From contig NZ_PQGA01000001.1 in assembly GCF_002917095.1 (NCBI RefSeq), forward strand, positions 558,001-622,000: a stretch of DNA of 64,000 nucleotides, written 5' to 3'. Source of the stretch: Paraburkholderia eburnea (GTDB lineage: Bacteria; Pseudomonadota; Gammaproteobacteria; Burkholderiales; Burkholderiaceae). Shown piece after piece: positions 19,231 to 29,947 of the stretch. Position 1 is the stretch's first letter. The number at the start of each line of letters is the position of its first letter. The notes beneath the pieces were generated by a model. The model saw only the letters and a program-made list of their open reading frames with translations. It searched no databases and was not told the origin of the DNA. The position numbers were made by a program, and so were the translations under genes.

Positions 19231-19970
19231 CACTTGCCTCCGATATAGCCGGGCAACCGGGTCTTCGCTTCGACCCAGCGCATCAGCGTCATGACGATCA
19301 GATTGATCAGCACGTAGGCGAGCGTGACCGCAATGAACGACTCATAGGTTTGCGCCGTGTAGTCCACGAGCTGACGCGCCTGCGCGGACAGATCGAGCAG
19401 ACCGATGGTGGACGCCACCGCCGAGTTCTTGAAGATGTTCAGGAATTCGGACGTGAGCGGCGGCACGATGATGCGGTACGCAACCGGCAGGAGTACGTAG
19501 CGATACGTCTGCCACTGCGTCAAGCCCATCGCAAACCCGGCGGCGCGCTGGCCGCGCGGCAGCGCGTTGATGCCCGAGCGCACCTGCTCGCACACGCGCG
19601 CCGCCGTGAAGAGGCCCAGACAGATCACCGACGCCGAAAAGAACTGCACCCCCGGCGGCAGTTGCTTGAACGCATTGCCGAGCGATGGCGGCACGAGTTC
19701 GGGCAGCACGAAGTACCAGATGAAGAACTGCGCGATGAGCGGGATGTTGCGGAAGATCGCCACGTACACCGTGCCGACGCCCGCGAGGAAACGGTTCGGC
19801 ACCGTGCGCAGCACACCGAAGAACGAGCCGACGATGAGCGCGATCACCCACGCGCACAGCGACACCGACACCGTCACCCAGAGGCCCGAAATCAGCCAGC
19901 CAAGGTAAGTGGTCGGTTCGCCCGTCGAGACCGGGCTGAGCAGAATGCCCCAGTTCCAGTGATAGGACAT
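19230..19970 (-). CDS. gltJ: Glutamate/aspartate ABC transporter permease GltJ
   Basis: A 246-residue permease, partner of GltK. It has several transmembrane segments ([39 protein letters not shown]) and an EAA-type loop around [23 protein letters not shown]. Polar amino acid permeases form a heterodimer that receives ligand from GltI. It follows gltI after a hairpin at 19993-20028. Confidence 0.94.
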   Translation of the reverse strand: MSYHWNWGILLSPVSTGEPTTYLGWLISGLWVTVSVSLCAWVIALIVGSFFGVLRTVPNRFLAGVGTVYVAIFRNIPLIAQFFIWYFVLPELVPPSLGNAFKQLPPGVQFFSASVICLGLFTAARVCEQVRSGINALPRGQRAAGFAMGLTQWQTYRYVLLPVAYRIIVPPLTSEFLNIFKNSAVASTIGLLDLSAQARQLVDYTAQTYESFIAVTLAYVLINLIVMTLMRWVEAKTRLPGYIGGK

Positions 19971-19992
19971 GAAGAGACTCCAACAAAAAGAA

Positions 19993-20028
19993 CGGAAGAA
20001 GCGTCGCTTCTGCGCCCGCTTCTTCCGT
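19993..20028 (-). terminator. Hairpin between gltI and gltJ (possible attenuator)
   Basis: Stem GGAAGAAGCG/CGCTTCTTCC in the 95-bp gap after gltI. On the minus strand it is followed only by a short U-rich stretch, so partial termination or mRNA stabilisation is more likely than full stop. Such hairpins commonly raise binding-protein levels over the membrane parts. Confidence 0.6.
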
Positions 20029-20065
20029 CCTGTTTTACACGCTGATCAGGTTTTTAAGGCCTGAA

Positions 20066-20959
20066 TCAGTCGATAGCCTTGTCGTTCGGGCTCTTGTAGA
20101 GCGCCTTCATGTCGTCGCTTTCCGGGAAGTTCAGGTTGAGACCCTTCGGCGGAATCGGCGATTCGAACCACTTCTTGTAGATCGCGTCGGCTTCGCCCGA
20201 GGTTTCGACCTTGGCGATTGCGTCGTCGGCGACCTTCTTGAACTCGGGGTCGTTCTTGCGCAGCATGCAGCCGTACGCTTCACGCGATTGCGCCGTGCCG
20301 ACGATCACGAAATCGCCCGGGTTGTTCGACTTGGCGCGCTCGCCCGCGAGCAGCGCGTCGTCCATCATGAATGCCACCGCGCGGCCCGAGGAGAGCGTCA
20401 TGAACGACTCGCCGTGATCCTTCGCGCTGATGATGTTCATGCCCAGGTTCTTGTCCTGGTTCATCTTGCGCAGCAGACGCTCCGACGTGGTGCCCGCCGT
20501 CGTCACGACGGTCTTGCCCTTGAGGTCGGCGAAATCCTTGATGCCCGAATCTTTCTTCGTCATCAGGCGCGTGCCGATCACGAAGATCGTGTTCGTGAAG
20601 GCGGCTTGCTGCTGGCGCTCGGCGTTGTTCGTGGTCGAGCCGCATTCGATGTCGATCGTGCCGTTCTGCACGAGCGGAATGCGGTTCTGCGACGTGATCG
20701 GCACCATCTTGACCTTGAGGTTCGGCATGTTCAGCTTCTGCTTGACCGCCTCGACGATCTTCATCGCGAAGTCCTGCGAATAGCCGATCACATTCTGCTT
20801 GTCGTCATAGTACGAAAACGGAATCGACGATTCGCGGTGGCCCAGCGAGATGACGCCGGTGTCCTTGATCTTTTTGAGCGTCCCCGAGTCCTGCGCGTGT
20901 GCACCGACGGCGACCAGTCCGAGGGTGGCGAGAACGAGCGCGGCCTTTTTGAATTTCAT
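20066..20959 (-). CDS. gltI: Glutamate/aspartate ABC transporter, periplasmic binding protein
   Basis: A 297-residue solute-binding protein that delivers Glu/Asp to GltJK. The signal peptide is about 1-22 (LVLATLGLVAVGAHAQ). The SBP_bac_3 signatures are present: GTLKKIKDTGVISLGHRESS, FSYYDDKQNVIGYSQDFA and IDIECGSTTNNAERQ. AAGGAG precedes the ATG at 20959. Upstream there is a TATAAT and a TACACT -10-like box but no strong -35. Confidence 0.95.
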   Translation of the reverse strand: MKFKKAALVLATLGLVAVGAHAQDSGTLKKIKDTGVISLGHRESSIPFSYYDDKQNVIGYSQDFAMKIVEAVKQKLNMPNLKVKMVPITSQNRIPLVQNGTIDIECGSTTNNAERQQQAAFTNTIFVIGTRLMTKKDSGIKDFADLKGKTVVTTAGTTSERLLRKMNQDKNLGMNIISAKDHGESFMTLSSGRAVAFMMDDALLAGERAKSNNPGDFVIVGTAQSREAYGCMLRKNDPEFKKVADDAIAKVETSGEADAIYKKWFESPIPPKGLNLNFPESDDMKALYKSPNDKAID

Positions 20960-21136
20960 CTGTGATCTCCTTCTTGGCATGGATCGGGGGCAGTGTAGCA
21001 AAGTAATTATATTGAAAGAATAAAGGCCGACCCTGGCGTTGCAGGCACGCACAAGGCGCTTTGAAACAGGCTTGCGCGGCACATGAAAACGCCCTCTTCC
21101 CAGCCGTTTTCATACGTTTTTCACAGTGCCAATGCA

Positions 21137-21170
21137 AAAACGGGCGGCCCCTTGTGGGGACCGCCCGTCA
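21137..21170 (-). terminator. Intrinsic terminator of gdhA
   Basis: On the minus strand ACGGGCGGTCCCC...GGGGCCGCCCGT (one bulged base) is followed by TTTTT. It sits about 80 bp after the gdhA stop. Confidence 0.85.
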
Positions 21171-21247
21171 GCCGCCGCGGACAAGCCGGCGGCGCAATTT
21201 TTACCGCTTTGCGATGACTCGACGCGCCATTGGCGCGCCGCCATCGA

Positions 21248-22546
21248 TCAGGGGTACAGACCGCGCATTTCGCGCGCCATCAGGATGCGCTTACAGGCCA
21301 CGATAAACGCCGCGGTACGCATCGACACGCCCTGCTCGCTCGACACTTGCCAGACCGCCGTGAACGCTTCGCGCATCACGCGCTCCAGTCGTTCGTTGAT
21401 TTCGCCTTCGGTCCAGAAGAAGCTAGAGAAGTCCTGCACCCACTCGAAGTACGAAACGGTCACGCCGCCCGCGTTCGCCACCACGTCCGGAATCACGAGG
21501 ATGCCCTTGTCGTGCAGGATGTCGTCGGCCGCCGTCGTGGTCGGGCCGTTCGCGCCTTCGACGATGATCTTCGTGCGGATCTTGCCGGCGTTGTGTTCCG
21601 TGATCTGGTTTTCCAGCGCGGCCGGGATCAGGATGTCGGTTTCGATGGTCCAGAATTCGTCGTTGCCGAGCATGTCGGCGCCGGCGAAGCCTGCCACGCC
21701 GCCCGTCTTTGCCACATGCTCAAGCAACGCGTCGGCGTCGATACCCGTGGACTTGTAGAGCGAGCCGGTGTGGTCCTGCACCGCGACGAGCTTCGAGCCG
21801 GCTTCCTGGAACAGACGCGCAGCGATGCCGCCGACGTTACCGAAACCCTGCACGGCAATGCGTGCGCCTTCGATCGACAGACCCTTGCGGCGCGCGGCTT
21901 CGCAACCGACCACGAACACGCCGCGGCCCGTGGCTTCGCGACGGCCGAGCGAGCCGCCCAGCGAGATCGGCTTGCCGGTCACGACACCCGTGGACGTCTG
22001 GCCCTGGTTCATGGAGTACGTGTCCATCATCCACGCCATGATCTGCTCGTTCGTGTTGACGTCCGGCGCGGGAATGTCGGTGTTCGGTCCGATGATGATG
22101 CCGATTTCGCTGGTGTAGCGGCGCGTCAGGCGCTCAAGCTCACCACGCGAGAGCGTGCGCGGATCGACACGGATACCGCCCTTCGCACCGCCGTACGGCA
22201 CGTTCACGGCAGCGTTCTTCACCGACATCCACGCGGACAGCGCCATCACTTCGGACAACGTAACGTCCTGGTGATAACGCACGCCGCCCTTGCCGGGACC
22301 ACGCGAAACGTTGTGCTGCACGCGGTAGCCTTCGAAGTGGGCAACGGTGCCGTTATCGAGTTCGATCGGGCAATCGACGATCAGAATCCGCTTCGGACGC
22401 TTGAGCGTTTCGAGCCAGCGCGACAGCGGGCCGAGGTACGGCGCGACGCGATCCACCTGACGGAGATAGTTGCCCCACGGACCGAGCGCGTCGGCGTGAA
22501 GGTAGGAAGGAACCGAAGACACTGCAGACTGCGATTGGGAAGACAT
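21248..22546 (-). CDS. gdhA: Glu/Leu/Phe/Val-family glutamate dehydrogenase
   Basis: Interconverts glutamate and 2-oxoglutarate plus ammonia. The 432-residue length suits the hexameric small family. Seen are the substrate-binding [10 protein letters not shown], the catalytic lysine region [14 protein letters not shown], the catalytic Asp in PAPDVNT, and the dinucleotide motif GFGNVGG. The ATG at 22546 matches homologues; upstream codons are unconserved. It lies next to the glutamate importer and downstream of a LysR-type gene, with a T-N11-A dyad in its promoter region, suggesting regulated glutamate metabolism. NAD versus NADP use cannot be told reliably. Confidence 0.95.
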   Translation of the reverse strand: MSSQSQSAVSSVPSYLHADALGPWGNYLRQVDRVAPYLGPLSRWLETLKRPKRILIVDCPIELDNGTVAHFEGYRVQHNVSRGPGKGGVRYHQDVTLSEVMALSAWMSVKNAAVNVPYGGAKGGIRVDPRTLSRGELERLTRRYTSEIGIIIGPNTDIPAPDVNTNEQIMAWMMDTYSMNQGQTSTGVVTGKPISLGGSLGRREATGRGVFVVGCEAARRKGLSIEGARIAVQGFGNVGGIAARLFQEAGSKLVAVQDHTGSLYKSTGIDADALLEHVAKTGGVAGFAGADMLGNDEFWTIETDILIPAALENQITEHNAGKIRTKIIVEGANGPTTTAADDILHDKGILVIPDVVANAGGVTVSYFEWVQDFSSFFWTEGEINERLERVMREAFTAVWQVSSEQGVSMRTAAFIVACKRILMAREMRGLYP

Positions 22547-22625
22547 GAACGCTCCAAGCGATCGAACAAGTGGGTGCAATTGTCAGAAAACGCCCACCCG
22601 AACGCCAATGCCGTTTGTTCATCAC

Positions 22626-22646
22626 GTTATGCTTTTCGTGCATAAC
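22626..22646. promoter_or_regulatory. LysR-type T-N11-A dyad upstream of gdhA
   Basis: Perfect inverted repeat GTTATGC-N7-GCATAAC, with the inner ATGC/GCAT giving the T-N11-A spacing typical of LysR-type regulators. It is 80-100 bp upstream of the gdhA ATG and lies between the LysR-type gene and gdhA. On the minus strand a weak promoter (TTGGCG-N18-GACAAT) follows. Confidence 0.6.
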
Positions 22647-22771
22647 CTTGGAAAATTCGAAAGAACGTGTCGCGGGAATCCAGGATTGGCGGGCTTAGGC
22701 GGGGATCGGGCGGCTGCGGCAACACGCCGCAACGATTGTTACGGGACGCGCAAAACAGCAGTGCGCCAATG

Positions 22772-22806
22772 AAAAACAGGCACGGCAGCTTGCGCCGCCA
22801 TGCCTG
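22772..22806 (-). terminator. Terminator of the LysR-type gene
   Basis: On the minus strand CAGGCATGGC...GCCGTGCCTG followed by TTTTT, 42 bp after the stop at 22848. Confidence 0.85.
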
Positions 22807-22847
22807 CTCTCGCATCCATATCTTGCCGATAGGGCGTTCGGCTCGAA

Positions 22848-23798
22848 TTAACCGAGCGCGATTTCCTTGCTCACGGCGTCCCAGAGCGCGCGCACGAGCG
22901 CTTCGCGGGCGTCGTCGCCCTGCGAGGCGAGCTTGTCGCGATACAGGCGAATCTCCATGTCGAGCGTGAACTGGCCTTCGGGCGCGCCGCGCGTGCCACG
23001 GTCGAGCCGGATCAGCTTGCCCTGCGCGACGGCTTCCTCCACGGCGCTGTGCGGGAGGAACGCGATGCCGTGCCCGGCCTGCGTCATCGCCTTGAGGCCT
23101 TCGGCCATGTCGGTTTCATAGACGCGGTCCAGATAGAGCCGCGTCGGCGCATTGGCGACGATCACCTCGGTCATGCGGCCAAGATAGGCGTTCGGCGTGT
23201 AGGAAAGGTAAGGGGTGGGCGCGTCGGGCGTGCCCGGCAACGTGTAGCGCGCGCGGCCCGCGCGCTGCGGCGCCGAATACGGGCTGATCGATTCGATGCC
23301 GAGCGTAAGCGTGTCGTAACGCGCCGGATCGAGCGTCACCGGATGGCTCGGGTGGTGATAGCCCATCACGAGGTCGCAGCCGCCCTCCACCAGCGACAGC
23401 ACGGCGTCGTGGACGTTGAGCGCACGCAAACGCGTGTGGATGCGGCCGAGCTTCGCCTCGACGCGCTGAAGCCAGCGCGGAAAGTACGTGAGCGAGAGCG
23501 TGTGCGGCACCGCGAATTCGATGGTCGCCTCGGGCGTGGCCGTGTGGCCGCGCAGCACGGTGCGCGCCTCGTGGAACTGCGACAGCATCGCGAGCGCCTG
23601 CTCGTAGAACACCTGGCCCGCCGATGTCAGACGCGTCGGATAAACCGAACGATCGATCAGTTCGGTGCCGAGCCACCCTTCGAGCGCCTGGATGCGGCGC
23701 GAGAACGCCGGCTGGGTGACGTGGCGCAGCTCGGCGGAGCGGCTGAAACTATGCGTTTCCGCGAGCGAAACGAAGTCTTCGAGCCATTTGAGTTCCAT
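22848..23798 (-). CDS. LysR-family transcriptional regulator (HypT/YjiE-like)
   Basis: A 316-residue LysR-type regulator. The N-terminal helix-turn-helix (about 1-60) reads WLEDFVSLAETHSFSRSAE then VTQPAFSRRIQALEGWLG, and the effector-binding domain covers about 90-300. The start WLEDF, AFSRRI and the later YTPNAYLGRM segment resemble E. coli HypT (hypochlorite-responsive YjiE), but no redox residue assignment can be made. It points towards gdhA on the same strand, with a T-N11-A dyad between them and its own terminator, so gdhA is a plausible target. Confidence 0.88.
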   Translation of the reverse strand: MELKWLEDFVSLAETHSFSRSAELRHVTQPAFSRRIQALEGWLGTELIDRSVYPTRLTSAGQVFYEQALAMLSQFHEARTVLRGHTATPEATIEFAVPHTLSLTYFPRWLQRVEAKLGRIHTRLRALNVHDAVLSLVEGGCDLVMGYHHPSHPVTLDPARYDTLTLGIESISPYSAPQRAGRARYTLPGTPDAPTPYLSYTPNAYLGRMTEVIVANAPTRLYLDRVYETDMAEGLKAMTQAGHGIAFLPHSAVEEAVAQGKLIRLDRGTRGAPEGQFTLDMEIRLYRDKLASQGDDAREALVRALWDAVSKEIALG

Positions 23799-23911
23799 GC
23801 GGGACCAGGGAGCGGATGAGAAGTCCGCATTCTAGGCCCGCGCGCGGCGGCCTGGAGCAGGTGCGGCGGATTTCTGACAGCGAACGCATTCTGGCCACGC
23901 ATTCCGGTCAG

Positions 23912-25714
23912 TTACTTCGCCGTTTCGCTCAACGCCTGTTGCAACGCCGCCAGCACGCCGCTCCAGTCGCCGAGCGTGGTCTGCCGGAACACGCGCGCCG
24001 ACGGATACCAGACCGAATCCTCGCGCCCCATGCCCCAGCGCCAGTCGGGCTGCGCGGCCAGCAACACCCAGACCGGCTTGCCCAGCGCGCCCGCGAGATG
24101 CGCAACCGAGGTATCGACGGTGATAACGAGATCGAGGTTTTCGATCAGCGCGGCCGTACTGGCGAAATCGTGCAGTTCGTCGCCGATTGCATGCAGAGGC
24201 CAGCGGCCCGCCACATCGGCGAGCTGGGTCGCGCCCGGCCCTTTCTGGATCGCGAACCAGCTGTTGCCTTCGAGCGCGGCGAGCGGCAGCAAGGTCGTGA
24301 GCGGCACCGAGCGGAACGCGTCGAAGTGATGGCGCGGATTGCCGGCCCACACGAGGCCGATACGCCGGTGCGCACCAGGCGAAAGCGTTGCCACCCGCTC
24401 GCGCCAGGCGCCTGCTTGCGCCGCATCGGCGTGCATGTAGGGCGTGGCGGCGTAGATCGGCCGGCCCGGAAACTTCCGCGGCAGGCTCATCACGTCGCAC
24501 CAGTAGTCGTAATTCGCGGCGATGACCTCGTCACTGGGCGCGGCGTCGAGCACGCGCGCGACGCCCGGCACCGTCGCCGCGAGCGACGCCAGTTCCGGCG
24601 CGACCCACGCATCGACGCGCGCGCCCATCGCGGCGGCAAGGCCCGCGTAGCGCACGAACTGGATCTGGTCGCCCACGCCCTGCTCGCGCGCGATCAGCAG
24701 GCGCTTGCCTGCAAGCGGCTCGCCTTGCCATTCGGCGCACGGGAGCTTGCGATAGTTGGGCCTGCCGACCGAAGTGGTCTTGCGGTTCTCGAACAGCGGC
24801 CAGCCTTCGGCGTACGCTTCGCGGCGCAACAGCAGCATGCCGAGCTGGAATTGCGACTCGGGCAGACCGGGGTTGAGTTCCAGCGCGCGTCGGTAGTGGA
24901 CTTCCGCTTCGTCATAGCGCGCAAGCGCCGTGTAGGCGAAGGCAAGATTGTTCACTGCGCCCGCCGCATAGGGCTGCAGTTGCGCCGCGCGCTGATAGAG
25001 CGGGATCGCCTCCTCGTAGCGATGCATGGCGTCATAGACGTAGCCCAGTTCGAAATGCGCACTCGCGTTGTCCGGCTCGCGTGCGACGACGCGCTCGAAG
25101 CAGACCGCGGCTTGGGCCGGCTCCTTCGCGGCCCGCAGCAGCCTGCCGAGCGACATGAGTGTGGGCGTGTCGTCCGCGCCGAGGGCGCGCGCCTCGCGAT
25201 ATTGCGCGATGGCCTCGTCGGGGCGGTTCGCCTTTTCGAGCGCGCGACCCAGGTTGAAGGCGAAATGCGCCGATTGCGGGTCCAGCGCGCGCGCCTGGCG
25301 ATAGTGATGCTGGGCGCCCGCGAGGTCCGCGAGTTCCATCAGCGCGTTGCCGAGATTGTTGTGCGCATTCGCGAAACCGGGCGCCTGCTCGATGGCCTTG
25401 CGCTGGAATACCGCCGCGCCGGACTGATCGTTCAGGCGCGCAGCCGCGACGCCACGGTTGCTCAGGCATTCGGCGTCGCGAGGCGCGAGCGCAAGCGCCC
25501 GGTCCATGAGCGACGCCGCGCCTGCGAGATCGTCGCGGCCCATGGCGAGCACGCCCAGATAGTGCAGCGCCGCAGCGCAACCCGGATCGCAGGCGAGCGC
25601 ACGCTGGTAGAGCGCGTGCGCGGCGTCAGTGCGGCCCTCGCGATGCTCGGCAAGACCGGCTTCGACGAGCATGGAGGCATCGGACACAGAAGAAGAAGCG
25701 GAATCGTAGTTCAT
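23912..25714 (-). CDS. TPR-repeat protein with glycosyltransferase-9-like C-terminal domain
   Basis: A 600-residue protein in two halves. Residues about 10-315 are roughly nine tetratricopeptide repeats (for example AHALYQRALACDPGCAAALHYLGVLAM; ANAHNNLGNALMELADLAGA). Residues about 340-595 resemble the GT9/heptosyltransferase-like fold seen in TPR-linked proteins, with EQGVGDQIQFVRYAGL, IGLVWAGNP and the C-terminal DLVITVDTSVAHLAGALGKPVWVLL. It probably glycosylates or binds a protein or surface glycan; substrate unknown. The ATG at 25714 is preferred over a TTG at 25741. No signal peptide. Confidence 0.85.
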   Translation of the reverse strand: MNYDSASSSVSDASMLVEAGLAEHREGRTDAAHALYQRALACDPGCAAALHYLGVLAMGRDDLAGAASLMDRALALAPRDAECLSNRGVAAARLNDQSGAAVFQRKAIEQAPGFANAHNNLGNALMELADLAGAQHHYRQARALDPQSAHFAFNLGRALEKANRPDEAIAQYREARALGADDTPTLMSLGRLLRAAKEPAQAAVCFERVVAREPDNASAHFELGYVYDAMHRYEEAIPLYQRAAQLQPYAAGAVNNLAFAYTALARYDEAEVHYRRALELNPGLPESQFQLGMLLLRREAYAEGWPLFENRKTTSVGRPNYRKLPCAEWQGEPLAGKRLLIAREQGVGDQIQFVRYAGLAAAMGARVDAWVAPELASLAATVPGVARVLDAAPSDEVIAANYDYWCDVMSLPRKFPGRPIYAATPYMHADAAQAGAWRERVATLSPGAHRRIGLVWAGNPRHHFDAFRSVPLTTLLPLAALEGNSWFAIQKGPGATQLADVAGRWPLHAIGDELHDFASTAALIENLDLVITVDTSVAHLAGALGKPVWVLLAAQPDWRWGMGREDSVWYPSARVFRQTTLGDWSGVLAALQQALSETAK

Positions 25715-25829
25715 GCGGATCGCCAGACGGAAAGCAGCCAACGCTGCCGACCTTCCAACGGTATCGCCGCTTCCCTCTGAAGTCTGTCAGATGAGTCCGA
25801 AAACCGCGCCATCCCCGGCCCTACGCTAA

Positions 25830-27326
<1,497 letters not shown>

Positions 27327-27360
27327 GCGTCGCCGCCCGATGAAGAGGCGGAAAAAAGCG

Positions 27361-27398
27361 AAAAGGCGCGCCGTTCGCGATGAACGGCGCGCCTTTTT
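27361..27398. terminator. Bidirectional terminator between purB and the IclR-type gene
   Basis: AAAAGGCGCGCCGTTC-N5-GAACGGCGCGCCTTTT, 16-bp stem with A/T tails, between convergent genes. Confidence 0.93.
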
Positions 27399-27429
27399 TG
27401 TGTTTGCACGCATCGGCCGCGCGCAGACC

Positions 27430-28257
27430 TCATTCCTTCGCGCGCTCTTCCTCTGCGTAGAAGCACAGTCGCTCTGACAGATCCTTCGCCGCCGCCTTCA
27501 CGCGGTCCACGAGTCCCGCCGCAACCATCGTCTTTTCAAGGAACGGCCGTGCCACGGTCAGGGTAACTGCCGCCGCAATGAGGCCCGAACTGTCGCGCAC
27601 CGGCGCGCTCACCACCGAAATCCCCGGCTCGAACGACGATTCGCTCACCGCGCAGCCCTCCGCCGCGTACTTCTGCGCGCGCTCGTAGACTTCGGTCGCG
27701 CTGCGCGGCGTGTATGGCGTATAGGTGGGCAGCATCGGCTCGGGAAACAGCTTGCCGATATCGGCTTCGCTGAAGTCGCCGAGCAGCACGTGGCCGTGCA
27801 CCGAAGCATGAGCCGGAATGCGCGTGCCTACGTTCACCTTGATCGTGCTGAGCGTGTTGTCGTGCGTCCAGGCCTTGGCGACGAACACCACGTCGCGCCC
27901 GTCGCGCACCACCAGATGGCTTGCGCACCCCGTATCGTCGCGCAGACGTTCGATCACGGGCGTGCCGATGTCGGTCAGCGCGAGCGAATTCAGATATTCG
28001 AAGCCGAGCTTCATCACGCGCGGCCCGAGACGATAGTCGCGGTCGCGGTTCGCGCGTTCCAGATAGCCGAGCGACTGCAGCGTCTGCACGAGACGGATCG
28101 CCGTCGTGCGCGGCAGGTTCAGGCGCTGCGCGATGGCGTTCGGCGTGAGCACCGGATCCTGATGGCGGAACAGCTCGAGAATGCGCAACCCGCGCTCAAG
28201 CGCGGGCACGAGATAGGTCTCGTCGCTGTCGGGGGCGGTCTCGTTGTAGTCGGACAT
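27430..28257 (-). CDS. IclR-family transcriptional regulator
   Basis: A 275-residue regulator. The winged helix (about 18-80) starts VPALERGLRILELFRHQD and continues AQRLNLPRTTAIRLVQTL. The C-terminal GAF-like effector domain contains RDGRDVVFVAKA and VSAPVRDSSGLIAAAVTLTVA. IclR proteins commonly control aromatic or sugar-acid catabolism. It is downstream of and co-directional with the MFS transporter gene (28-bp gap), so it likely controls that operon. Its probable operator is a dyad at 29727-29750. Confidence 0.92.
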   Translation of the reverse strand: MSDYNETAPDSDETYLVPALERGLRILELFRHQDPVLTPNAIAQRLNLPRTTAIRLVQTLQSLGYLERANRDRDYRLGPRVMKLGFEYLNSLALTDIGTPVIERLRDDTGCASHLVVRDGRDVVFVAKAWTHDNTLSTIKVNVGTRIPAHASVHGHVLLGDFSEADIGKLFPEPMLPTYTPYTPRSATEVYERAQKYAAEGCAVSESSFEPGISVVSAPVRDSSGLIAAAVTLTVARPFLEKTMVAAGLVDRVKAAAKDLSERLCFYAEEERAKE

Positions 28258-28285
28258 AAACCTGTGTGGTGGCAAGCACGCGGAC

Positions 28286-29677
28286 TCAGTCCTGCGTGGA
28301 AGGCGTGGCTTCATGGCGTTCGGCGCCGGGGCGGGAAGCCGCGCCCGGCAGGTCCGCCACGGCCTCGTCGCCGATGTCGATGCGCTTCACTTCGCCGAGC
28401 AGGAAGGTGTAGGCCAGCGCGCCCATCACGGCGAACACGCTGATGAGCCCGAGCGCCCAGCCGAACGAACCGGTCTCGCGCAGGATGAAGCCGATCGCGA
28501 TGGGCGTAACGATACCAGAGAGGTTGCCCGCGAAGTTCACCGCCCCGCCCGTGATGCCGATCATGCTCTTCGGGGCGATATCGCCGATCAGCGACCACGA
28601 CGCCGAGGCCACGCCCTGCGCGAAGAACGCGAACGACATGATGGCGATCACCACGGCGTTGCTGTCGGTGAGCAGGGAAAGCGTCATGGTCGGCACGAGC
28701 AGCAGGCCGGTGATGATCGGCGTCTTGCGCGCGGCGCCCACGCTCGCGCCGCGGCGCAGCAGAAAGTCGGACAGCGTGCCGCCCGCCACCACGCCGATCG
28801 ACGCCGCGATGAACGGCACCGCGGTCATGCCGCCCGCCTTCAGCACGGTCATGTGGCGCTCGGTGATGAGGTAGCTCGGAAACCACGTCAGGAAGAAGTA
28901 CAGCGACGAGAGCGACGCGAACTTGCCCATGCAGATCGCGATGATCTGGCGGTTGCGGAACACGGTGGCGAGCTTGCGCCACGGAAACTTCTGCGGCTGC
29001 GCTTTCGCCGCGCCCGCCTGGTTCGAGCCGACCAGCGCGCCGCCGTTGCGGATATACGCAAGCTCGGCCTCGCTCACCCACGAGCACTGCTCAGGGTCTC
29101 GATAAAGCAGATACCACACGCCCGCCCAGACGATGCCGACCGCCCCTGTCGCCCAGAAGATCGCGCGCCAGCCGAAGGCGTGCGCGACCCAGAACAGCGC
29201 CGGCGTGAGCGCCGCCATGCCGATGTACTGGCCGACCAGATAGACGCTCGTGGCGGTGCCCCGCTCGCGCTGCGTGAACCAGATCGACACGACGCGATTG
29301 TTGACGGGGAACGTCGGCGCCTCGGCCACGCCTACGCCCAGGCGCAGGCCGAAGATCGTCGCGAAACGCCCGGCGAAGCCCTGCGCGAGCGTGAACGCCG
29401 ACCAGACCAGCACGGCCAGCGCGTACATGGCGCGCGAGCCGAAGCGATCGACGACCCAACCGCCGGGAATATTGGCGATCACATAGGTCCACGCATAGGC
29501 GGAAAACAGCACGCCGATCTCGACCGGCCCGAGGCCGAATTCGTGCTTGAGCAGCGGCGCGGCCACCGACAGGTTGGCGCGGTCCACGTAGTTGATGACG
29601 GTCCCGACGAACACCAGGAACAGCATCAGGTATCGCACGCGGGTGGTTCGTGTGGCGGCCACGGTGTCTCTCTCCAT
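28286..29677 (-). CDS. MFS transporter, anion:cation symporter (hexonate/dicarboxylate type)
   Basis: A 463-residue major facilitator with about 12 membrane segments. It fits the ACS branch: an N-terminal RYLMLFLVFVGTVINYVDRAN, the segment GGWVVDRFGSRA after helix 2 (the MFS G-x-x-x-D-R motif), and APTFPVNNRVVSIWF. GudP/DgoT-like transporters of sugar acids belong here, but the substrate is not certain. The ATG at 29677 has a GGGGGA box upstream. It forms an operon with iclR and is divergent from the porin. Confidence 0.87.
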   Translation of the reverse strand: MERDTVAATRTTRVRYLMLFLVFVGTVINYVDRANLSVAAPLLKHEFGLGPVEIGVLFSAYAWTYVIANIPGGWVVDRFGSRAMYALAVLVWSAFTLAQGFAGRFATIFGLRLGVGVAEAPTFPVNNRVVSIWFTQRERGTATSVYLVGQYIGMAALTPALFWVAHAFGWRAIFWATGAVGIVWAGVWYLLYRDPEQCSWVSEAELAYIRNGGALVGSNQAGAAKAQPQKFPWRKLATVFRNRQIIAICMGKFASLSSLYFFLTWFPSYLITERHMTVLKAGGMTAVPFIAASIGVVAGGTLSDFLLRRGASVGAARKTPIITGLLLVPTMTLSLLTDSNAVVIAIMSFAFFAQGVASASWSLIGDIAPKSMIGITGGAVNFAGNLSGIVTPIAIGFILRETGSFGWALGLISVFAVMGALAYTFLLGEVKRIDIGDEAVADLPGAASRPGAERHEATPSTQD

Positions 29678-29726
29678 GCAGGGGGAACGGATGGGGAAAT
29701 CGGCAAGGACGGACGCGAGCCGATCA

Positions 29727-29788
29727 ACCATTAGTGGTTAACTAAAACCATGGATGGCGATCCTATGACTCAGGAAACAGCCGGTCAA
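29727..29788 (-). promoter_or_regulatory. MFS-iclR promoter and probable IclR operator
   Basis: On the minus strand: -35 TTGACC (29788-29783), 17-bp spacer, -10 TAGGAT (29765-29760), start near 29753. A dyad cluster follows immediately at 29727-29750: TTAGT-N5-ACTAA (29731-29745), ACCA-N4-TGGT and GGTT-N6-AACC. An operator just after the start would allow repression by the downstream-encoded IclR protein, which is an inference from position. Confidence 0.65.
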
Positions 29789-29811
29789 GTCTAGAAAAAT
29801 TAATTTTTTAC

Positions 29812-29841
29812 TTGATAAAGCGCAAAAGACGCTTCTATGAT
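29812..29841 (+). promoter_or_regulatory. Porin promoter
   Basis: -35 TTGATA (29812-29817), 18-bp spacer, -10 TATGAT (29836-29841) on the plus strand, giving a leader of about 99 nt. The spacer contains an inverted repeat AAGCG-N7-CGCTT that could be a regulator site. Confidence 0.7.
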
Positions 29842-29947
29842 TTGGCCGAAACAAGTCCAAATAAAAACAAAACGTCCACCTATGGTCAATGTGAGTTCAG
29901 CCGGCTGCTTTTCGGCGGGCTGCGCTCGCGCCTCCACGGTTAACAAC

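Noticed and set aside
20960-21040. Sigma-54 promoter upstream of gltI
   Set aside because: No GG-N10-GC pair with correct spacing was found; AT-rich -10-like boxes only.
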